Source of the DNA: Ophiobolus disseminans | Lineage: Eukaryota; Ascomycota; Dothideomycetes; Pleosporales; Phaeosphaeriaceae | Length of the DNA: 64,000 nt | NCBI GenBank assembly: GCA_010093685.1 | Contig: MU006250.1 | Coordinates: 182,639 to 246,638, forward strand | Direction of reading: 5' to 3' | Shown: one piece after another, positions 56,338 through 64,000 of the stretch | How the letters are laid out: every line of letters starts with the position of its first letter | Numbering within the stretch: position 1 is the stretch's first letter | Notes under the pieces: model-generated | Databases searched by the model: none | Seen by the model: the letters and a program-made list of their open reading frames with translations, nothing else | Told to the model about the DNA's origin: nothing | Made by a program: the position numbers and the translations under genes

Positions 56338-58131
56338 TTACTTCGCCACACCCCTAACGTCCCCACCCCCAACCTCCGCAACACCCCCCCTCCCCTCACC
56401 CTCCAACTCATGCGCATACACATTCGGCCCCCCCTTCGATCCACCCGTAAGTTCATACCCCTGCTCCGCATACAATTCTTGCGCATTGTGCGCGTACTTT
56501 TCGACCGGGGGTTCGAGAGCGCCGTACGCGGGCAGCTCGGATGGGTGTGGAGATGCGGCGGCGCGGCGGCGGCGCCAGAGGATGAATGCGAAGGCTGCGA
56601 GGAGCGCGATACTGGCTATGGCGCCGATTGCTATGCCGGCTTTTGCGCCAGTGGAGAGGGAAGATGAAGAGGAAGAGGTGGAAGGGTTGGGGTTGGATGA
56701 TGAGCCGGTGTTGGATGAGCTGCCGTTTCCGCCGTTGGCGCCGGTTGAGGACTGGGGTGTGTTGGGCGTTGTCTTTGCGGCTGCGACTTCGACTAGAGCG
56801 ATGCAGTTGTTGACGGAGTCGATGGCCATGATTTTCGCGGGCGCGGATTTAGATTGCGCTTGTGAGATTGTGAACTCGTTCTTGTCGTGGTTGACTGTCA
56901 GGACCGCGGAGGAGAAGAACATGCCTCCGATGCGCGGCATCATGCCGTCTCCAGGAGCGATTCGAACGATGGGAATTTGTTTGCTTGTGGCCCTCGTGTC
57001 GATGGTGCCTGAGGTTGAGATGACGCGTTCGTCAAAGAAAAGCTGGTTGTTTGGAATAGTCACTGTCATGGCGTCGTTGATGCCGACCACCATGTCGCCG
57101 CTGTATGTGCTATGTCTATGTTAACGGTGCTGAGTTCTGCTAGGAGCGTCTGTACTTACGCGCTGGCGGGTGTAACAAGTGTAGTATTGTAGAAGTGTGC
57201 GTCTGAAGTGCCGTTGCGGGCTGTCACACGCGTGACGCCCATGATGGCCTCTATCGGGTCCCAGTATTGCGCTGGAATGGTCATGATGTTCGATGTCGCC
57301 GCAATAACGCATACTCTCAGGTTGTCCAAGCCTGCCCAAGCATCTTGCGTTCCGCCTTCCTTAGTCTTCAAAGTGAGGCTGGTCATTGACACGATTAAGC
57401 CCTCCTTGCACTTCACCTCATCAGTAAACGTTGTGGTGAGGTTGGACCCCTCCGCAATCAGAGCTGAATCGTAGCCGCCCAGCGTCAAAGATCCGTCCCG
57501 AGGCTCGCTTGTGACTTCGTTGCCCCAAAAGAACGAATACGACCGTGATGATACATTCTTGCGGTCGGAAAGATACTTCAGAAACGAGGAGTCCCTTCCA
57601 AGGCCAAGCTCTCCCTTATGGACGTATGAATTGATACTCTTGGTAAGCTGGCCGAACTCATATTGTGGCATGCTGGTGCCATCCAGCATCTTTACATCGT
57701 CCCTAGTCCAATTGGCAACAGTGTTGTCGGATATATGCGGGACCATGTTTGCGCCAACGGTTTCTGTTTCTGACGATGTACGATCGTAGATTCCACCGCG
57801 GTACGTTGCGCAAAAGGATGCACTGCTGCCGCCGGGACATCCTGCATAGCCCGTTGACCATACATAGGTATCATTGCCCCAACTACACAAGACATTAACC
57901 ACAGTCGCTCTGGTCCTCCAGAGCAAAGAATACTGACGCGCTGGGCATAAGCGTTATATTCTGTGGAGTGGGTCCACCGATTTGCCATAACACTCCTCGC
58001 GGCTCTGCGCCGGTAACAATGCGATTGCTCTTATACGGGACCGACAAGGCCTTCGGTTGGCAATCCGCACTCAACGCAGGCCATATTAAAGTAGAAAAAG
58101 ACAGTAAGAAATAGAGATGCGATGAAGACAT
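56338..58131 (-). CDS. Aspartic-protease-like membrane protein with frame break
   Basis: Starts at ATG 58131 with a signal peptide (MSSSHLYFLLSFSTLIWPALS). It continues past CQPKALSVPYKSN to about 57905. From about 57926 the coding frame changes by one (WGNDTYVWSTGYAG, FCATYRGGIYD, LTLGGYDSALI) and runs to 57160. A 50-nt intron (57110-57159) then joins exon 57109-56338, which ends in a Ser/Asn-rich stalk, one membrane helix (AGIAIGAIASIALLAAFAFIL), an RRRR stop-transfer and a cytosolic tail. The LTLGGYD motif and overall plan match fungal pepsin-A1-like membrane proteins. No Asp-Thr-Gly catalytic motif is seen, so it may be non-enzymatic. No usable intron explains the break near 57900. Confidence 0.65.
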
Positions 58132-59420
58132 CGTGTGTAACGCGACCAGCAAGGGAATCTAAAAAATCGCAAACCCGGGAACCCAGGAAACTGGTGAGGA
58201 CCTGACCGGGTAGTCACAGCAATCAGGCCCCCCAATAGCCATTGCTGCGGGGCGTACCTAGGCGTAAAGGCGAAGCAAGGGACGCTTGCTGTACGAGCGA
58301 ACCACAGTGTTTGACGCCGGGGCATAATGGGGTTGATGTCGCGGGCCCAACCTAAATCTCCTTCCCTCCTATAGGAAGCGCCGCCAAGGCATTGAACAGG
58401 CCCGAGCCGAACGTTATGCAAGACCGAACGGGCTGTGCGGCTCTGGTGCAGTGACATTTCGACCAGCGTGAAACAGCGAGGCTGATCCAGGAACCGAGTG
58501 CGAGTTGATGTCCTAAGGCCCTCCAAGCCGGGTCATCTTTTGCTTCGAATTCAAGTTCCTCCTTCTCTTTCGCCGATAGGTAATTTCGTCAACCGGCTAC
58601 ACGGGAACTACCCCAACGTTCGTGCGGTCCACAACGGCTTGCTAGTGCGCAGAATTTGGCATGGCGAGGCTGGTCGGCCCCCGACGTCGTTTCGCGATGG
58701 AGTTGGCGCGACGCCATTTCGACAACGGTGAAGCTACCGGTAACGGCCGTCTTGTCATCGTGAGATCAGGTCGGGCTAGAATAGACCCGCAGCAGCAGCA
58801 CATGTAGCGCACACTCGACCCTGCTGTGAGGTTGTCGAAAAGATGAGAGCTCGACCTTCTTCCGACGCTCAAGACGCCGACAAAACCGCGGGCTCACATC
58901 GATAAATCGTCGAGGCAGAATTGAAGGAATTCCTGCGTGAGCTTGGACAACGACGATCGTGCTAGTATTTGAGTTTGTCGCGTCTCTATTTGCGGCGACC
59001 GAAACACGCGGGATGTGTGCATTGCGCGAATTAGCGTCTTGGCACTACAGGGGATCGGTCTTATTGCTGCGAGATGTTCCCGTCATTATGGGGAAGCGGC
59101 CTGTACGATCGCTTCCTCTAAACAGCCTAATCTTCCAACGAACTCAAGTACGATGTATGACGTGCAACTAACGAGAGAGGTCGAGGAAGAGGATTGAGGG
59201 AGTCTTTGTTGAAGAACAAGATCAATTCCTTACATGGCTTCATATGGTGTGATAGATGGCTGACGAATCGTGAGCACGTCTCACACAATTTTTCGACCTT
59301 TGGGGCCGCCATGAAGTATCAGAAAGAACCGCCGTCCTGGAACAATGTTAAGCCCCGCCCGCTATGTCCCGTCCGCCACAATTGCATTCCCACGCTCAGC
59401 GAGCCGAATTCTCACGTGCC
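58132..59420. other. Intergenic with a dispersed-repeat fragment
   Basis: No supported gene. 58756-58796 resembles 40101-40140. Confidence 0.45.
58756..58796 (+). repeat. Dispersed repeat fragment, copy B
   Basis: Starts with the 14-mer CATCGTGAGATCAG shared with copy A and keeps GGCTA, AAT and GACCC blocks in the same spacing. The differing positions are mostly A/G or C/T. Confidence 0.5.
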
Positions 59421-60509
59421 TCATAGCACGGAATTCGAAGGAGGTGAGCAGCCCTTCGGTTCAACCCACGGTGCGCCCAACGTATATCTCTCTCTTGTAT
59501 CGAAGCATGCGTCTTCCTGGCAGCTGTTGAAGAGAAAGATCTTGTCGCTTTTCCAGTTCATGGCCTTGGAGATTTTGTCCTTTGTATTTTCCTTGAAGTA
59601 TTTGGTGTACGCGGGCAGGTTCTTCTCGCAATAGTACTCGCCCTCCTCTGACTTGCCATTGTAGGAGACCATGACGTTGAACCGAGCCTCGATGTTGCGG
59701 TCTTTGCCATTGGATGGGACTATGATCAAGACGTGTCTAGGGACATTGCACATCCTCGTCTTGCGAGAGTTTGTAAAGTCCACATAGTAGCAGTTGTGCT
59801 CCTGCGCTACTGTATCCACGTAGATCTGGGCGGCCAGGTCGTACTGTATGAGTGTTAGTGGATATGGCGACCTTGATGCTCAGAAGAGTACTTACCACAG
59901 CTTCTCGAAGACCCTTGTGTGCATCGTCATAGATCTCAGCCCACCAAAGTCTTATAGTCAGTTCAGCATCGGTAGCATATGTACCGTCTCGATGTCCGTT
60001 GTAGACGATGTTGGGTATTATCATGTTCTTGTGGCAGCAGGGTGAAACATCCTTGCAAAATTCGGATCCCTCTCTGCACTGGTCATCGTAAGGTCTTCCT
60101 AGGAATCTGAACGAATCCATCATTATTCTGTAAAGACGTTTCTTGCCCAGCGTCCCAATATGCTGTTCGGGTCCACCAGTACGAATTTCGACCCTCCATT
60201 CATCAGACTTGAAATCATGTGCAGCGCGCCGGACCAGAGCAGTCGCATTATCAGCATTGTCAACGGCGTCGAAGTCTTCATGTTTGGCAAAGCGGTCCTT
60301 GGTATCCACGGATGCAGGGGACAGGACAACCGTCTTGCTACCCTGCCAGTACGCGCCGGCGGGCAGCTCTACCAATCATCAGCACAGCTTTTGCCTGAAA
60401 GACCTCACTTACCGGCGTCGCGCCGACCGTAGTGTGGTACTGCGGCGAGCGTAGTGAGGGCCAGGAACGCGATAATGAGGAGGAAGGAACATTTCGTGGT
60501 GGCTTTCAT
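59421..60509 (-). CDS. Secreted ten-cysteine preproprotein A (unknown family)
   Basis: Exons 60509-60413, 60368-59896 and 59843-59421 (introns of 44 and 52 nt) give 330 residues. A signal peptide (about 1-23) is followed by His-Tyr-Gly-Arg-Arg-Asp and, after an acidic pro-region, a dibasic LVRR site near residue 84 where Kex2-type cleavage would release the C-terminal part. That part begins close to VEIRTGGPEQHIG and contains ten cysteines, including a Cys-Cys pair and NCYYVDF, ISKAMNWKSD-I-LFN-C. It shares order and motifs with the neighbouring protein B. No known family is recognised. Secretion and cysteine content fit an effector-like or extracellular role (inference). Confidence 0.75.
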
Positions 60510-61084
60510 GTTGGGTCGTTGTGGAAGGATGGGTTGGAGTCGGGTATCACAAGCTCGAGCTATCTGGTAGGTGGGGAAGGAGCGGAGAAATGTAGGATGA
60601 AGCGAGAGCAAGAACTAGCGCAAAGACATCACCATTGTGCGATGGGAGGTAAGAGCGATTGCTGTTTGTAGCGGGTCAGGGATATCGATTGAGGTGATAG
60701 GAAGGTGCGAGTAAAGGCGGCTTGCACGTCATCGCTATTGCTCATGGCAACACTCAAAGCCATCTCTTCTGAGCGTCAAGCACAGTTCGAGATTCTTGGA
60801 TAAAGGACAGCCTATAATATGATGTTGTAGGGTCAGAGCAGGCCGGATAAGACCCAGTGGCAGTGCATTGCATTTATTGACTCCCATCATAGTCATCTCA
60901 GATGACTGCACATACCAGTTGACAGCATTGAGTGTTTTGACCTACCCAGAAGACATAAAAGACCAAAGGTGTTCAATCATTTGAAGTCGTCATCGTCATT
61001 CGGTCTAGCTATGCGTCACCACGATCCATCCTCAGAATCACTAGCAGGACATCAGCAGCCCACACAAAGCTCCCATACCACCCT
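60510..61084. other. Spacer between tandem secreted-protein genes
   Basis: 575 bp between gene B's stop and gene A's start; promoter of gene A. Nothing else seen. Confidence 0.5.
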
Positions 61085-62145
61085 TCAATTCGGTCCCCAA
61101 TTACTAAACTTCTCCGACGCCTCACACCCCTCCGGCTCCCTCCACTCCCTAGTCCCCTCATCCCAAATCTCCCCCGGCTGATACGCCTTTCCCACCTCAA
61201 AGCACTTATCCTTCTGACACGTATTAAACAGGACGATATCATCCTTGTTCCAATTCATCGCCTTTGAAATCCGCCCCTGGGCCGTATCCCTAAAGTGCGT
61301 CTTAATCTTATCCAGATTCTTTTCGCACTTGACTTTGCCGTTGGTGGTCTTGCCGTTGAACTCGACGTTGATGTTTAGGCGCGCGGCGATGTCGGCGCCC
61401 GAGCGTGTGGGCCATACGATGATGAGGTTGCGGAGCACGTTGCACATGAGTGTTTTGCGGGAGTCGGCGAAGTCAGTGTAGTAGCAATTCTCCAATTCTT
61501 CGAGCTGCATGCGGTATATATTGGCGGCGAATTGGTATACGACTTCGCGGATACCGGCGTGGTTTTTCTCCTTGAGGTGCGCGTTGGTGGCGTAGGTGCC
61601 GCTGCCAAAGTCGTAGACAATGTTGGGCACGACGCAATTTTGCTGGCAGTACTGCGCCATGTTCTGGTGGCAAACTTCGCGTTCGCGGCCCGTGTGGCCT
61701 TTGTCTCGGCCGTTACCTTGGTGCCCGATGAGCTGTAGGCAGCTGTACACGGCCCAGTATAGGCGGCCCTTGCGCAGTATGCCGACGTGCTGTTTTGGAC
61801 CGCCCGTGCGGACGTCCACGGCGAGGAGTTTAGATGGCCAGCCACGCTTGTCGAGTGTGGAACTAGTCATGTTTGAGAACTCTATGTCTTCGTCGTTGGC
61901 AGCCAGACTATCGGTAGCGATTTTGTCTTCTGAGTCATTCGAGTCGGGGTCGTCGGTGATGTCATTCGGGAGAACCACGGTACTGCCGTCCCAATAGGCA
62001 CCTGGAGGTAGTTCTTGAAATGTAAGTATGTGACATTTCAGGGTAAACTACTTTGCTCACTGATGTCGCGCCGATCGTAGTGTCGCGCTGCAGCCAGTGC
62101 GGTGATCGGCAAGAAGGCTAAGAGAATGAAATGAGACAAGTGCAT
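61085..62145 (-). CDS. Secreted ten-cysteine preproprotein B (unknown family)
   Basis: Exons 62145-62061 and 62013-61085 (47-nt intron, donor GTGAGC, acceptor CAAG) give 337 residues. The first intron lies at the same place as in protein A, right after Tyr-x-Arg-Arg-Asp. A signal peptide (about 1-20), an acidic pro-region and a Leu-Asp-Lys-Arg site near residue 88 precede the conserved part VDVRTGGPKQHVG. Ten cysteines follow, with NCYYTDF, RKTLMCNV, ISKAMNWNKD and LFNTCQKDKC matching protein A. The second intron of A is absent. Function unknown. The pair arose by tandem duplication. Confidence 0.75.
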
Positions 62146-62363
62146 GACTTGTGATTCTGAGAAGGAAGTGGTGGAGGGGATGAGGTCGTTGATGCAATGG
62201 AGTCGAGTCGAGCGGTAGTAGAAGATCAGGAACAGGGGCGGCAAGACCTTACATAGATAATGGAGAAAAGAAGATCATGCGCTACTGGTGTTGTGACTTG
62301 CGATCCGGCTAACGAGGGCACATCTTTGGGTAAGCGCGCAAACGAGTGTGTGGGAAGACTTGC

Positions 62364-63521
62364 TCAGTAGATAGTAGCTTTGAGCTTAGTAAAGTCTTCA
62401 ATCAGCTCTCCCTCCTTCCAAACGCCCTCGACGTACATATCACGCCCTGGTTTACCATCTCGAGGCAATTCATTGAGCCAGCCCCACTGCGCCTTCTCTT
62501 TTAGTCCTTGCTCTTGCCAATTGTTGAGATACTTATCTGGCTGGTCGTTGAGAAAGGGTAGGACTTTTATCAGCGTAGGATCGTGCGCAATGCAGATCAA
62601 CACATCCGGATGCTCGTCAAAGCGTTTCAGCTCTCTGATACTCCGTGCTGCCTGCTCACGATCGAGATATGCTGATTGTGCGAAAGACGTAACCTCGAAG
62701 AAGGGCGTGATTCTCGAATCTGCCGAGGAAGGCCCCGCGGGATGGACTTCTGTGAATAGTGAACAAGAGCATGGGATGGGGAGATGCTGATCTAGATGAG
62801 AGCTTGGCACAGGATCAGGAAGCTGTATTGTCGGAGAAGGCCTGAAGCTTCCTCCAAAATGGCATATGTCGCCACCAAGGAAGACGAAGGTGCTTGGAGT
62901 CGTACGCGCTAGACCGCACATGTGACCGATTGCGTGACCAGGCGTATCGAGGAGGTAGAAGGAGCCATCGCCGAAGTAGTCATGAGCTCGGAAGTTGCCG
63001 ATCTTGAAATCATCCGAGAAGGTGATTTCGCGGACGTTTCGGTCCTTAAGATTGGCGTCCACGAAAATGGCATCAGGGTCGACAGGGTAGCCCGGCAGAA
63101 AGTTCTCCTTAAAACCAGGGCCAACTACGATTTCCGTTTTCGAGGGATACTTCTCTGGCGCTCCATGGTGGTCCCAGTGCCAGTGGCTCCAGATGGTTGC
63201 AGCAAGTTCTTCCAGCTTGACTCCTGCTTCTTGCACAATCTCGTGTACATCTTTTTCGATCTTGAGACCCTTGACATTCAGATTGAGGCGCTCTTTGATG
63301 CGCGGCGAGAAGTTCTCGAAATCTTTTCGTGCACCGCAGTCGAAGAGGACCTTCTGAGTGGGGTGCTCGATGAGGAATGTGACTGATGTCATGTTCAAGA
63401 TCTCGAAACCGGGAAGGATGGGTTGGATGAAGCCCTTTGAGGACACGCTCATTTGCGTCTTTGCATCTATCGCGCGTACTCGTACAGTGGAGCCGGACGA
63501 TGGGAGTTCGAGGAGGGCCAT
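62364..63521 (-). CDS. Metallo-beta-lactamase-fold lactonase-like hydrolase
   Basis: A single-exon gene of 385 codons from ATG at 63521; an in-frame ATG at 63608 would add 29 residues that look untranslated. The zinc-binding motif HWHWDH is at residues 113-118, with the later LDTPGHAIGH and FLGGDICHF blocks and a C-terminal IAHDPTL. This set matches the AttM/AiiA-type quorum-lactone hydrolase branch of the metallo-beta-lactamase fold found in fungi. It probably hydrolyses a lactone or ester in the cytosol, with two bound zinc ions. No signal peptide. No neighbouring gene explains its substrate. Confidence 0.92.
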   Translation of the reverse strand: MALLELPSSGSTVRVRAIDAKTQMSVSSKGFIQPILPGFEILNMTSVTFLIEHPTQKVLFDCGARKDFENFSPRIKERLNLNVKGLKIEKDVHEIVQEAGVKLEELAATIWSHWHWDHHGAPEKYPSKTEIVVGPGFKENFLPGYPVDPDAIFVDANLKDRNVREITFSDDFKIGNFRAHDYFGDGSFYLLDTPGHAIGHMCGLARTTPSTFVFLGGDICHFGGSFRPSPTIQLPDPVPSSHLDQHLPIPCSCSLFTEVHPAGPSSADSRITPFFEVTSFAQSAYLDREQAARSIRELKRFDEHPDVLICIAHDPTLIKVLPFLNDQPDKYLNNWQEQGLKEKAQWGWLNELPRDGKPGRDMYVEGVWKEGELIEDFTKLKATIY

Positions 63522-63761
63522 GATGAAGTTACTATGTGTGTCTTCCGTTATTTGTTTAAAGTTACTGAAGCTGTAAATAGGGCCTTGAGAACATGCAGAC
63601 TGTACCATTAAGGCTCAGAAGTATGATTTAACGTACTGAACGCACGCGTCGTTCCAAGGAGGGCTTCTCCCACGCTCGCATGCCGCTCGCTGCATCTCAG
63701 TTGCCGCATCTGCTGTTCGACATGGATATGTTCCTGTTATAGACCGGGGGCAACACCTATC

Positions 63762-64000
63762 ATGACTTGGCTAGATACCATACCTGAAAAGGCGTACATG
63801 GGCGTTCTTCAGAAGTGGCCCAGCGCATCGCCAATTCAACAGTCGCGGCCTTCGACCTGCAGTACGCAACCAAGGTCAGTATACTTTCTCGATGACCCAC
63901 AAGAAGAAGTTGGAAGTGGAGTAAGTGTAAAACCTTCCCGAGGTGGAAAGGTGTTCTCTCCGATCAAAGCCAAGCTACAACACGAAGTGGCGACACGTTA
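63762..64000 (+). CDS. Possible partial coding region at window edge
   Basis: From ATG at 63762 the frame stays open for 79 codons to the end of the window, with balanced composition (MTWLDTIPEKAYMG at its start). No family is recognised. It could be the first exon of a gene that continues outside, or chance. Confidence 0.25.
   Translation, partial: MTWLDTIPEKAYMGVLQKWPSASPIQQSRPSTCSTQPRSVYFLDDPQEEVGSGVSVKPSRGGKVFSPIKAKLQHEVATR

Noticed and set aside
57870..57930. Introns to repair the aspartic-protease-like gene
   Set aside because: Available GT sites give the wrong phase, a stop, or loss of conserved sequence; a frame break is more honest.

Overview
This window looks like nuclear DNA of a filamentous ascomycete (Pezizomycotina, probably a Dothideomycete; the class is inferred from gene content, not proven). 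The genes are split by short GT-AG introns of about 44-77 nt with CTAAC/CTGAC-type branch sites. The protein families are typical of such fungi: HET, CFEM, DUF7702, DUF6590, SesA-like, MFS, P450 and oxalate decarboxylase. No tRNA, rRNA, CRISPR array or bacterial-type operon was found. Exon structures were built by hand from frame continuity and splice sites, and some ATG starts lie inside longer open frames.

Layout. 1-3.8 kb is gene-poor and holds a 311-bp non-autonomous hAT-type element with perfect 20-bp inverted ends, an 8-bp target duplication and three telomere-type repeats. 3.8-9.6 kb has a secreted amidase, a DUF7702 membrane protein and a decayed Pro/Gln/Tyr-rich repeat gene. 10.7-17.3 kb has three divergent BTB/POZ-like paralogues in tandem (the first broken by a 1-nt frameshift), a CFEM membrane protein, and a HET pseudogene that overlaps the third paralogue. 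17.6-28.2 kb is the metabolic part: a P450, an F-box-like pseudogene, then an MFS transporter, an FAD monooxygenase and a short-chain dehydrogenase side by side.

28.2-40 kb is rich in families linked to fungal non-self recognition and signalling: an intact HET protein, a SesA-like/TPR protein with no NTPase domain, a seven-exon protein with two DUF6590 domains, and a protein-kinase-like protein with an Asn run in its activation segment. 40.7-48 kb has an LRR/F-box-type protein, a class II aldolase-like protein and a full-length ABCB transporter. 49.3-53.8 kb is a divergent pair, a secreted SBP56-like protein and a secreted bicupin oxalate decarboxylase. 54-55.8 kb is a HET pseudogene carrying an internal inversion of about 198 bp. 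56.3-58.1 kb encodes an aspartic-protease-like membrane protein with a frame break. 59.4-62.1 kb has a tandem pair of secreted ten-cysteine preproproteins of unknown family. 62.4-63.5 kb has a lactonase-type metallo-beta-lactamase.

Taken together (inference), this is an accessory, fast-evolving region: decayed HET and F-box genes, tandem duplicates, element remnants, and secreted or transport functions. No polyketide or peptide synthase backbone gene is present. The MFS/monooxygenase/dehydrogenase trio is the only set that looks like a small metabolic module.
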